64,000 nt of DNA from Trypanosoma brucei gambiense DAL972 (Eukaryota > Euglenozoa > Kinetoplastea > Trypanosomatida > Trypanosomatidae), in NCBI RefSeq assembly GCF_000210295.1, contig NC_026737.1:868001-932000 (forward strand), written 5' to 3'. Shown piece after piece: positions 19,789 to 28,077 of this stretch; position 1 is the first letter of the stretch, and the number at the start of each line of letters is the position of its first letter. The translations under genes were made by a program, and so were the position numbers. The notes below the pieces were generated by a model that ran no database searches, was not told where the DNA came from, and saw nothing but the letters and a program-made list of their open reading frames with translations.

Positions 19789-20628
19789 TCATGTCTTGTG
19801 CACATCGAGAAGCTCCGTGATAAGGCTAGGACAATCATCTGGTGCCACAGTCCCACGGGTCAGCTGCGCCACTACAACAGTTACATCATCCTGTTTCCCG
19901 CCCATGTAGTGGTAGCCTACGGCGCGCGCCTGCTTGGCAAACGGCGAGTCAAATCCCTTGTTTGCACCGTTCCGGCACGCACAAGCCACAAGGTTTTCCG
20001 CGACCCGTTGGCATCCATCACGGTTGACAGCGTCGAGATGCCGAAGAATGTCTGACATATCAACATTGTCGAGCAATCCATCACTTGCACACAAAAATAC
20101 GTCGCCCTCACTTACCTCCAGCGTTGTTCGGTCCCCAACGCTTGGCGGATCCTCGGGGAGCTGGTACGGGCAGTTGAAGCTATGCTGTTGGGGTTCTGTT
20201 GCGAAGAAAAGCTTGGAACTACGCAAACAAATCGTCCCACAGTCTCCAAGGTTCAAGACAGAGGCAAAGCGACCGTCAAGAAGGGTCACAAGAGTTACGG
20301 GGCAACCCCCGGGCTGCTTCAGCTTCTGCGCCTCCGTGTACCCGTAGGTTAAGGCCTGCAACGCCCCAATGGTCCCGCGGTTGTCATCTTCTTGGAGCGC
20401 ACGAAGCGTATGTTTCATGACATTCCGCGTGTATACTCCCGGATCAACACCATAACTTGCGTAGCCACCCACACCATCCGCAACTCCAATTCCACTTGTG
20501 TGAACCACAAAGGCATCCTCGCCGCCTGTTTTGGCTTTTTCAGGATGCGGTGCCGCAAACACACCACGACGACCAAACCACAGCAGGGGCCTAGCTGAAC
20601 AGAGAAATCGGGTCGACGGTGTAAACAT
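19789..20628 (-). CDS. PTC7-like PP2C phosphatase, probably mitochondrial
   Basis: A 279-residue metal-dependent Ser/Thr phosphatase of the PP2C family, closest to the PTC7/PPTC7 group that acts in mitochondria. The N-terminus MFTPSTRFLCSARPLLWFGR is a plausible targeting peptide. Motifs in order are GGEDAF (~residue 36), GVADGVGGYASYGVDPG (~48-64, with metal-binding Asp), LNLGDCGTICLRSS (~125), the group hallmark QQHSFNCPYQLPEDPP (~148-163), DVFLCASDGLLDNV (~180-193), and GGKQDDVTVVVAQL near the end, with two more metal-site Asp. The longest frame begins at 20,799, but a strong pyrimidine tract and CCAG acceptor lie at 20,749-20,781, downstream of that ATG. Translation therefore should start at 20,628. 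A 26-codon upstream frame sits in the resulting leader. Confidence 0.9.
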   Translation of the reverse strand: MFTPSTRFLCSARPLLWFGRRGVFAAPHPEKAKTGGEDAFVVHTSGIGVADGVGGYASYGVDPGVYTRNVMKHTLRALQEDDNRGTIGALQALTYGYTEAQKLKQPGGCPVTLVTLLDGRFASVLNLGDCGTICLRSSKLFFATEPQQHSFNCPYQLPEDPPSVGDRTTLEVSEGDVFLCASDGLLDNVDMSDILRHLDAVNRDGCQRVAENLVACACRNGANKGFDSPFAKQARAVGYHYMGGKQDDVTVVVAQLTRGTVAPDDCPSLITELLDVHKT

Positions 20629-20633
20629 TGCGC

Positions 20634-20714
20634 TCAATTTATTTTTTTGTTTTTTTTTGTTTTGTAAATTACAAAGTTTGAGGGTGGAAAGGATCTCACA
20701 GTAGATGAAGTCAT
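20634..20714 (-). other. Upstream ORF in the leader of the PTC7-like mRNA
   Basis: The leader predicted from the acceptor at 20,749 contains ATG at 20,714 opening 26 codons (begins MTSSTVRSFPPS, ends KKNKKIN) and stopping with TGA five bases before the main ATG. It is in a different frame from the main gene. If present in the mature mRNA it should lower or regulate phosphatase synthesis. No protein function is claimed. Confidence 0.5.
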
Positions 20715-20748
20715 AGAGACCGACGATCCACGGTAGCACACGAAAGGA

Positions 20749-20781
20749 CTGGAAAGGGGGAGGGGACAACAAGGGGAAAAA
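20749..20781 (-). promoter_or_regulatory. Polypyrimidine tract and trans-splice acceptor of the PTC7-like gene
   Basis: Minus-strand reading gives a T/C run of about 30 nt ending in CCAG, with the AG at 20750-20749. This predicts an mRNA leader of about 120 nt after the spliced leader. Confidence 0.65.
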
Positions 20782-20868
20782 CAGATCGGTGGACCCCACC
20801 CATGTACATGCGCACGTGCATATAGATAAACAACGATAAGTGCCCCCATATGTGAAGATAGAAACAGG

Positions 20869-22188
20869 TTACCGCCTAATCATCTCCTCCTTCGTCGTGC
20901 CATCTTCGAACGTTGTCACACGCACACCGTCGGCGCGATCGAGGATGGACGTGTTGTTTGCATATTGGAACAGCATACTACCGTCAGGGTAGGCTGTTGT
21001 AGTTAACTCCCTTTTCCTAAATACTCTCGTACCATCGGGCTTGAGAAGTGTCACATCTCCATTACGATATGAATATTGCCACGTGCCGTCAGGCAACTGC
21101 GTACATTTGGGATCAGGCTCCGCAGAAGCCTTGTTCTTGCATGGGTCCATACCCTCCGTCTGGGGCTGCTTGGCCTGCACCCCAGGCACGCGTTCGGGAG
21201 AGGAGGGTTCGCTGTTAGCAGATGGTGTTGTTGTAACCTCAACCGTATCATGTGTCAAAAAAGTAGCCCCACTGTCTCTTAGCCCGCTCATTGCCTTCGT
21301 TACCGCTTCACGCTCCAACTTCATGCGATGAACCCGGATCTTCTCCCCCCGATCACTGGAGGCGTAGTAGGTCTCTGCTTTTTTTAACTGCTGAAGAATG
21401 AACCCCCAGTTCATCCGAGACACGGCGTCACGTGCTACCTTCTCACGAATTTCGCTCAACTTCTTACCCACGCCCTCCGACATCGGTGCAGTCATGGCAA
21501 ATGCTTCAGCCGCAGCTTTAGTATCATAAAGCGAGGCGCGCGCTGCACGACACCACGGTGGCGGCGGAGCCGCCGCTACAGATCCGCTGGATTCAGCACG
21601 AACTGCCTCCACTAGCACAGCTTCCGTTACGTTGACCACTGCCAGTGGCCAAAGACCGAGAAGTAATGGGGAGCGTTGAGCGGGCATATTCACGACGAGG
21701 AGCGGCCGTTCCCCCGCTTGCTGTGCATCGTAGACTAACCACGTCCATCCGGCTTCTCGGCGGTTCGACGCATGTATAACGAGCTCCTCCACAAGAGCGG
21801 CCATCGATCCGAACTGCCGCTCAACAATACATCGCCATTCCGGCGGTAGCGCGCCATCGGTCCCACACCCACACCGCTCTACAAAGTCATAGCAGAAATC
21901 CTCGCTGGCAAGAAAGTTGATTCGGTGTTTGAGGCACGGCACACAAGGGTGTTTCAAAAAGTTATCATCGCTCGCGATCTCAGACAGCGGGATTTTGCGT
22001 TCGAGAACGGGACAATTAGACATATGTGGTTCCCTCTGCTTGGACACGTGACCAGTGGCCACAATGAGGTGCGCGGCGCATACCGAAGCCCCGGTCGGCA
22101 CGGGTGGATCGAGCAGCGGCAGCAGCGCCGGCAGCAACCGATGCAACTCCCGTGCGTTGCGCAACGATGTTACAGTCCTCCGCAGCAT
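20869..22188 (-). CDS. SOD-fold protein fused to TCP10/CPAP-like repeats
   Basis: A 439-residue protein with two recognisable parts. Residues ~125-205 look like the C-terminal domain of Fe/Mn superoxide dismutase: RQFGSMAALVEELVIHAS, AGWTWLVYDAQ, and a final LLLGLWPLAVVNVTEAVLVE. In true SOD the last block is D-x-W-E-H-A-Y-Y with two metal ligands. Here it reads VNVTEAVL, so the ligands are missing and the domain cannot be an active dismutase. SOD-like proteins without activity (mS42/mS43) are known in mitochondrial ribosomes. Residues ~360-439 carry short beta repeats (LPDGTWQYSYRNGDVTLLKP, DGTRVF, YPDGSMLFQYAN, FEDGTTKEEM) like the TCP10/CPAP G-box. A charged helix and a Ser/Pro-rich linker separate them. 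The N-terminus (MLRRTVTSLRNARELHRLLP) suits mitochondrial import. Role inferred: mitoribosomal or structural. Confidence 0.8.
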   Translation of the reverse strand: MLRRTVTSLRNARELHRLLPALLPLLDPPVPTGASVCAAHLIVATGHVSKQREPHMSNCPVLERKIPLSEIASDDNFLKHPCVPCLKHRINFLASEDFCYDFVERCGCGTDGALPPEWRCIVERQFGSMAALVEELVIHASNRREAGWTWLVYDAQQAGERPLLVVNMPAQRSPLLLGLWPLAVVNVTEAVLVEAVRAESSGSVAAAPPPPWCRAARASLYDTKAAAEAFAMTAPMSEGVGKKLSEIREKVARDAVSRMNWGFILQQLKKAETYYASSDRGEKIRVHRMKLEREAVTKAMSGLRDSGATFLTHDTVEVTTTPSANSEPSSPERVPGVQAKQPQTEGMDPCKNKASAEPDPKCTQLPDGTWQYSYRNGDVTLLKPDGTRVFRKRELTTTAYPDGSMLFQYANNTSILDRADGVRVTTFEDGTTKEEMIRR

Positions 22189-22501
22189 GGCAACAGGTGA
22201 TGGGTCACCTTGTACTATTCCTCCCCCTCAAAAAGGACAAGCACCTTGGTACAGCAACGGACGAAAGGAAGAATCATTTCAGGCGAAGAAAGGGGTAAAG
22301 GTAGTGGACAGATGATTAAAAACAAAAGCGACGATGATAAACCAAGTAACAATACAGATCAATGGAGAAATAGGAAAGGTAGGCGTACGATCGAACCGCT
22401 GGGAGGGAAAAATCCATACAAAATACATGGGACCAGACCCAGGACACTCGGTAAGAACAGTCAGTACAAACAAAATGGTACACGCACATCTCGAAAAGTG
22501 T
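22189..22501. other. Intergenic region
   Basis: About 310 bp with A-rich plus strand. No gene seen. Confidence 0.6.
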
Positions 22502-25075
22502 TTAACCTACTTCAAAGGACCGCCATTCAGGTTTTTCCTTGTTCTTCTTCAACTTGCAGTGCAAGGCGTACGACTTACCATACATGGCAGCAGCTTTTCG
22601 AATTGACTTATCTGTTAAGTCCGCACAATTACTACTACGCGTGCGGGCTTTTGAAAGAAGCGCCTTCCCCACGCTATCGTCGCGTATGCTGTGCTTAACA
22701 TACAACTCCAGCCATTGAATAGCATTGTCAGCGGTCATGCTGTTGGCGAGACGCAAGACACACCTTCCCACAACTCGAAAAAAAACGTTAGGGAGTTCAG
22801 GTGCTCGCCTAACCGCCTCAAGCGTGCGCATCAACATATTTTCGTCCATGGCTTGTAACGCAGAGGTCGCTGAACGACAAACAGCGGCAAGCGCATCCTT
22901 ATCGTCCACGACATTAACAATCGCCCTAAGTGCATCTTCTGCCTCCAGGTCGTTGGCACCAAGCGGTTGGCGTTTGCTAAGCGCCGAAGCCATTGAAAGA
23001 AGTTGCTTCCTCGCATCAGCTACAATGGATATTATCAAAAATAGATCAAGCGTTGTCAGGTCCTCTGCTTGCGCCTGGGCCAGGACATCCGCACCAGGAA
23101 GCGCAAGAAAGCCCGCGCGTTGATTTTCACTGCAAGTGGCAGCAATGAGCACAATATCCGATACGCTCCATCCTTCGAGGGATGTCAGGTTCTGTAGCAA
23201 TCCGGATTGCTGGAAGTATGTCACGAACTTCAGCTTCCGTGCAGCCACGGCTATGGCAGTGAGACTCGTGCGATCGGGACCGCAGCGGCCAAGGTGTTCG
23301 AGAAGCGCACGAAACATCAAAACGTCGCGAGATTTTAGGGCGACAAGCACTTCACAAAGTTCTCGAACGTCCGCAGACGTCAGACTGGTGAGGGCCCTTG
23401 AAACGTTGGTCAGCAGAACCGTCGGTAGCGATGCGTTCCCAACATTTAAGCCCGCCAGCAACCTCAACAGACGAATGTTAGCTTCTGTTGATAGGGACCC
23501 CTCACGCTGCAGCTGCTCCAGCGTCCTACGAAGGACCGCGTAAACTCGGGCGTCGTCGAGAAGACTTCTACCTTTTGCAATCTGAAGTGCTTGCAAAACC
23601 ATTTCCAGTAACTCAGCTGTTAATACACTGGTCTGGTGTGGACCACTCTTGCGACGATCGAACTTACGAACCGTCGTGAAGCGATTAACTACCTCTTTAA
23701 AAAAAGCGCTTGTGGCACTTTCACCCGCGCGCGCTCCTGCATACATCATGTAAACCGCATCCTGCTGGTTGAAGGATTGTAGTGGGTTGGCAAGATAAGA
23801 TGCCTTACAAAGAGTGACGGCACGCGGTGGAAACACCCGCAATGAACGCATGGCGCGGATGAGGTCCCTTGTGTCGGAGGGTGAAAGTGACGCTTCCGCA
23901 TCCTGTATGTTTTCTTCGAACCGTCCAAGTAACTTACCGGCCTCCTGTGGTGCTACCATTGACAAACAACGCAGCCGCCACGGTACAGCTTTGTCCACAA
24001 AATTTTTCCCTTTCGCTCCAGCCACAGCCATGGTGCATAGCGTACGATGAAGTTCAGTACGAATACGGGGAGCCGTACCAGAAAGCGTGGAAAGGCTTTC
24101 GCAGCATTTCAAAATTTCGTCTTGTGACATTCCCGGAAGAAGCTGTAGCAGTAAGTCCTCAAACATTTCACTGAGAGTTGTCTCATTAAGCACCGCCATA
24201 GAATGAAGCAACCCAACTGCGTGTGCGGCCTCAACCTCGCCAGTCCTCCGACGACATAGAGCCTCCTGTAGCGCAACTAGCCACTCCGAGTTGGCAGTCT
24301 CCGCGGAGCGGCGCGTTGCGAGAACGTTCGCCACCTCCAACACCTGTGCGGCGCTCAGCATCTCTCGGGTGATGGAAAGGGTAACCGCACGAAGTTCGGC
24401 GAAGGTATCACCGCGCAAAAATATCCCGAGTTTGGCGCACAAGCAAACCGCACAAGGGCGGTTATCACCGCACCCTTCAATGCGTTGCGCTGTCAGTGCG
24501 GCTAGTCTGGTTGACACTGCTACAAACGAACCCGACACAAGCTGGCGACCGCAGCGACTTTGTGGCGTGGGAAGCAGAGAGTGCCAATATGAAGCACAAA
24601 GTGTGAGGTGTTCCTCCAGCGTCATGGTACTGAGCATAGCCACAACACTGCTTGTGAACCACCCACGCTCAAACACAACACGTGACCACAGTGGCCCAGA
24701 GCCCGGCTCCTCCTGAATCCGCTTGCCGATCGCTAAAATGTGCTGGCCACAAACCTGCGGCGCGCATTTTGAAAGAAATTCACCCACCTTCATTTCGAGG
24801 TGGCTCTCTGCGGGATACGATACGCGATGCATGAAATAGAGCAGGTCTGTTGCATCATCCACCTCCTCAATGGACTGCTCGAATTTCAGTTCGTGCAGAT
24901 ACGTCCGAGCCTGTTGGAGCTCTCGCGGTTCACTCACAGAACGTGCTATTAACGACTGAATATGCTCGGCATGTGGCCTCCACAACTTCGAAATCCATAA
25001 AGTCAGTGATCGACGCATCCCCCGCCGCCGATTCAAAGCAATACCTGTGGCACTACCGTCTCCGATTTCACACAA
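22502..25075 (-). CDS. Large helical-repeat protein, probably mitochondrial
   Basis: An 857-residue protein that I do not assign to a named family. The whole length reads as amphipathic helix pairs of the HEAT/PPR-like kind (for example SSLPTVLLTNVSRALTSLTS-type blocks and MSQDEILKCCESLSTLSGTA). No catalytic motif or membrane segment is visible. Helical-repeat proteins of this size in kinetoplastids often act in mitochondrial RNA metabolism. The ATG at 25,075 gives MCEIGDGSATGIALNRR. A second ATG at 25,018 gives MRRSLTLWISKLWRPHAEHI, a much better targeting peptide (basic, amphipathic, no acids), so the real start may be 25,018 (838 residues). The C-terminus is basic (LHCKLKKNKEKPEWRSFEVG), which suits RNA contact. 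Confidence 0.85.
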   Translation of the reverse strand: MCEIGDGSATGIALNRRRGMRRSLTLWISKLWRPHAEHIQSLIARSVSEPRELQQARTYLHELKFEQSIEEVDDATDLLYFMHRVSYPAESHLEMKVGEFLSKCAPQVCGQHILAIGKRIQEEPGSGPLWSRVVFERGWFTSSVVAMLSTMTLEEHLTLCASYWHSLLPTPQSRCGRQLVSGSFVAVSTRLAALTAQRIEGCGDNRPCAVCLCAKLGIFLRGDTFAELRAVTLSITREMLSAAQVLEVANVLATRRSAETANSEWLVALQEALCRRRTGEVEAAHAVGLLHSMAVLNETTLSEMFEDLLLQLLPGMSQDEILKCCESLSTLSGTAPRIRTELHRTLCTMAVAGAKGKNFVDKAVPWRLRCLSMVAPQEAGKLLGRFEENIQDAEASLSPSDTRDLIRAMRSLRVFPPRAVTLCKASYLANPLQSFNQQDAVYMMYAGARAGESATSAFFKEVVNRFTTVRKFDRRKSGPHQTSVLTAELLEMVLQALQIAKGRSLLDDARVYAVLRRTLEQLQREGSLSTEANIRLLRLLAGLNVGNASLPTVLLTNVSRALTSLTSADVRELCEVLVALKSRDVLMFRALLEHLGRCGPDRTSLTAIAVAARKLKFVTYFQQSGLLQNLTSLEGWSVSDIVLIAATCSENQRAGFLALPGADVLAQAQAEDLTTLDLFLIISIVADARKQLLSMASALSKRQPLGANDLEAEDALRAIVNVVDDKDALAAVCRSATSALQAMDENMLMRTLEAVRRAPELPNVFFRVVGRCVLRLANSMTADNAIQWLELYVKHSIRDDSVGKALLSKARTRSSNCADLTDKSIRKAAAMYGKSYALHCKLKKNKEKPEWRSFEVG

Positions 25076-25300
25076 AAGAAAACTGACCTCCGTGCACAGA
25101 AGCTGCCTAAACCTCCCTCGCTGGAGATGAGAGAGTCATATCGATGAAAAGATTTGATAAAGGGAAGTAAGGATGAATGAGTGTGAGAAGCCTTGAATTA
25201 ACGAGGGGGAATAAACCGAAGCATTAAAACAACTTATAGGACAACGCGTATGTATGTGACGATGGCAAAATCAGACAGCGGCTCTTGACACTAACTGGAC

Positions 25301-25810
25301 TCAGTCACCTTTTCCATGTTTTATGTCGACCACCACAGCGATTGGGGGCGCTTTCCCCACCAACAGTATCCCGTTCCACTTGCTGCGTCTGGAACGAAAG
25401 AGGCCAAAGGCGGTGCATGCCCCACAAAGTGCCGTCAGTGTATCGAGGACAAGCATCACAAGGGAAACAATAAAATCGAGCATCATAACGTACGTTTGTA
25501 ACCACATGTAATATACGGCACCACCTATCCCCACAAGCAAAAGAAACACAGTCAAACTTGTAGACCCCACCTCTTCAAGGAGATTTCCGCGCTTGCCGAG
25601 AGCAAGGGTGGAAATACCCAACACAAGAAGCAAGAAAACTGAAATAATCTCCATGAACAACGCCGTGGGTGGAAAGTATAGAGTCGCACCCTTAAAGATA
25701 AGTAACGATAAGGTCGTGACAAACCAGAAAACGCACCAGCTGCACGTGCAATAGAGCAGCACTTGAAATAAAAGCGAAAGGCATGTCGGCTGCGTCCTGT
25801 TCACTCTCAT
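25301..25810 (-). CDS. TMEM216/TMEM80-family membrane protein (ciliary transition zone)
   Basis: A 169-residue protein with four hydrophobic segments (about residues 11-37, 47-70, 82-104 and 108-136). The pattern fits the TMEM17/TMEM216/TMEM80 family. It has LLFQVLLYCTCSWCVFWF at the first segment, then FKGATLYFPPTALFMEIISV where human TMEM216 has YKGxLLPYPxxNLVLDVV. It then has LGISTLALGKRGNL, like the family's IRLFxGTKGNL, and YYMWLQTYVMMLDFIVSLVM, like YYLLLQTYVLRLEVIMNAIL. In other eukaryotes these proteins sit in the membrane of the ciliary transition zone as part of the MKS/tectonic module. A trypanosome has a flagellum and transition zone, so this is a sensible place for it. The basic tail (RSRRSKWNG) should face the cytoplasm. 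The match is by eye. Confidence 0.78.
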   Translation of the reverse strand: MRVNRTQPTCLSLLFQVLLYCTCSWCVFWFVTTLSLLIFKGATLYFPPTALFMEIISVFLLLVLGISTLALGKRGNLLEEVGSTSLTVFLLLVGIGGAVYYMWLQTYVMMLDFIVSLVMLVLDTLTALCGACTAFGLFRSRRSKWNGILLVGKAPPIAVVVDIKHGKGD

Positions 25811-26106
25811 TCAGCTTCAAAAATAAGGAACACTCTACCACCATATGTTACGGCGAGGTGATGTTTTGGTGTGATGTAAGCATGTTGTCACCGATGACGA
25901 AAAAAAAGAGGGGAAGAGGTTATTGTTTACCAAACAATTTAAAACCTTCAGTGTTAACAAGTGCATATAAAGGGAGAACCCATACTCAGGGGAAATGATC
26001 CACAAACACATTTACTCGTTCATTGCAACTTGCTCCCGTGTATCCTTCAATGGGGGAAAGGGGGTTTTAGTTAGTTAATAGGTGCGAGGCGCAAAGAAAA
26101 CTGCTA
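25811..26106. other. Intergenic region
   Basis: About 300 bp, no gene seen. Confidence 0.6.
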
Positions 26107-26796
26107 CTATTCCTCATCAATAGAGTCATCATCCTCATCGTCACACCCTGGCCCTTTGGCGGAACGCCGGAGAATTGTCCGCCGTTCGCGCTCCCTCAAA
26201 CGGCCTAGGCGTTCTCGCTCTTGTTGCCGGACATTAGCTTGCTTCGAGGCCTTTAGCTGACGGATGTCTAATCCTCTCAACGGTTTCAAATCCTCGTCAC
26301 TATCTTCCCGGTCAACAAACAAGAAGTTGCTACACGAGCTGCGCTTCACCGGCATTGCACCTGTTCCCCCTCCTTGCCTCGGGACCGAAGCATCTCCATG
26401 AGGATCCCCTTCACTATCACAATCCTCCGTGTCTTCACCACTACTGTCCATTGTTGTCGCCTCGCAAGGCGTACCCGGAGGCTTTTGACACTTCGCACAG
26501 CACCGCAGAGTTGCTGCACAGGTCTGGCATATATGATGATATGCATGGGAAATTGAATTCTCGCCGCAGTGATTGCACTTTTTACGACGCTGTAGTTGAG
26601 CGTACTTACCGTAGTCAACCTTCCATTGCAGTATATCACAGCAGCGGCGACAGCACAAACTTGTCATGCGTGCCAAAACGCTGGCAGGTACCTTTTCATC
26701 GTCTAACTTGTAACGGTAAGGGTCAAACTTCACCTTATTCATGTGCACCTGATGTGAGCCGCGGGTCCCATTCTTCGTGACTCGCCTACTAGGCAT
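26107..26796 (-). CDS. C9orf85-family zinc-binding protein (DUF2039)
   Basis: A 229-residue protein matching the eukaryotic C9orf85/DUF2039 family, whose function is poorly known. The start MPSRRVTKNGTRGSHQVHMN leads into KFDPYRY (the family has NxFxFKxxK). The zinc region follows: CCRRCCDILQWKVDYGKYAQ, then RRKKCNHCGENSISHAYHHI and CQTCAATLRCCAKCQKPP, with CxxC pairs that line up with the human protein's CQRC, CVKC, CRPC and CAKC. The C-terminal half is acidic and charged (DSSGEDTEDCDSEGD, then Arg/Glu-rich coiled coil, ending DDEDDDSIDEE). The frame is open up to 26,979, but the family begins at the ATG at 26,796. Confidence 0.85.
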   Translation of the reverse strand: MPSRRVTKNGTRGSHQVHMNKVKFDPYRYKLDDEKVPASVLARMTSLCCRRCCDILQWKVDYGKYAQLQRRKKCNHCGENSISHAYHHICQTCAATLRCCAKCQKPPGTPCEATTMDSSGEDTEDCDSEGDPHGDASVPRQGGGTGAMPVKRSSCSNFLFVDREDSDEDLKPLRGLDIRQLKASKQANVRQQERERLGRLRERERRTILRRSAKGPGCDDEDDDSIDEE

Positions 26797-27022
26797 TGTT
26801 TCTGGGATGTAGTGACAGTGACAACAAAACTGGGCAGAAAGATGGTGTACGGTCGTGCAAAGTAATTGGTTAAGTTCAAGCGGTCCTCGCCACAGGGAGA
26901 ATAAAGGAACTGCAAACGGATTCTTAACAGGCATAAGCACAAGAAACGAGAAGGAAGAGGGCAAGTACATGCAAGTCACCTTAGCAACGCTACCACTGTA
27001 TAATGCACGTTGCTCCCATATG

Positions 27023-27535
27023 CTAAGTGAGACACTTGCCTCCCATGGACGTGGGGTTGTCTAAGTAAAGTGAAAGCTGAGAAAGAGTGCTGCAACTAGC
27101 AAGCTCCCCCCATTCCCATAGCACAACGTCAGAATCGCCACCGGCCGGCCGACGCAGCACAAATCCGGCAACTACGCCAAAACTGCAAGGATCTCCAGCA
27201 CATTGCTCAATTACGGTCCATGGTCCTAGTGAAGTGATGGGAAAATGCGAGGGTGCTTCTGCCCCATTTGTCGTCAAATACTCATTGTGTGTATTACCAG
27301 CGCCTCGTGCCCAAGACACAACAGAGAAGAGGAGGTCCTGCTCATCGTATTCTTTTCCGGATTGCGGCCCGTCACTCTCCATAGCTCCAACAACGTCACT
27401 TTTTAGGAATAGTACGCAGCCACAAGAGGCTGTCATGCCATCCGTCTCATTCATAATAGGTTTCTGCGTCGACTCATCAGTCACCAAGTCAGCCACAGTG
27501 CACCCCTTTGTGTAAACCCAACGTCCTGTAAACAT
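27023..27535 (-). CDS. Hypothetical protein, 170 aa
   Basis: I do not recognise this protein. It begins MFTGRWVYTKGCTVADLVTD and is mostly beta-strand-like with several aromatic and Cys residues (CGCVLFLK, SVVSWARGAG, GPWTVIEQCAGDPCSFGVVA, VVLWEWGELAS). The acidic content is moderate, with no signal peptide or membrane segment. It lies in the correct strand and spacing between C9orf85-like and FAZ1 genes. Base composition matches neighbouring genes rather than spacers, which supports coding. Confidence 0.7.
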   Translation of the reverse strand: MFTGRWVYTKGCTVADLVTDESTQKPIMNETDGMTASCGCVLFLKSDVVGAMESDGPQSGKEYDEQDLLFSVVSWARGAGNTHNEYLTTNGAEAPSHFPITSLGPWTVIEQCAGDPCSFGVVAGFVLRRPAGGDSDVVLWEWGELASCSTLSQLSLYLDNPTSMGGKCLT

Positions 27536-28077
27536 GCTTGCAAACCTTCAACCACAAACACATATAAGCCTAAGTGTTTACGTGTAAGGCAAATAATAAG
27601 AAAAACGTGCTAGCTGTCCTCCCATTAAACGCAAACAGAAGAGAAATACCAGAAGACTATTCGTGACCACAGTAAACATAAACAGATCGTGAACCCTAAT
27701 TTTTTTTCTGAGTCTCCGGTAGCACCGATCTCAACGGCTGGGGTCAAAAGCTTCCACAAAAAAATGCACCGAAGAACAAAATGCATAGTGCAAAAAATGA
27801 ATTTTCTAAGGATGCCAATACATGGTAGAGATTAAAACCTATACACCAGCTCTATTCAGGTGCTATTCAGGAGGAGTACCCACTTAGCATAACCCACAAA
27901 ATTTGTCAACCTGAGGTAAAAAACATATGACAACAACAGCTCGAAACAATAAATACATCTTCAAAGGTACATCTTCGACACCAACACGACACTTTTATAA
28001 CCTAAGAACGAGTAGCACTGTAAACCTTTGGTGGCATCCCACGTGCAAGAGAAAAAAACAAAAACCTTGAAGGCTGT
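27536..28077. other. Intergenic region downstream of FAZ1
   Basis: About 540 bp, AT-rich. It should contain the FAZ1 3' UTR and the splice acceptor for the 170-residue protein. No gene seen. Confidence 0.6.
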
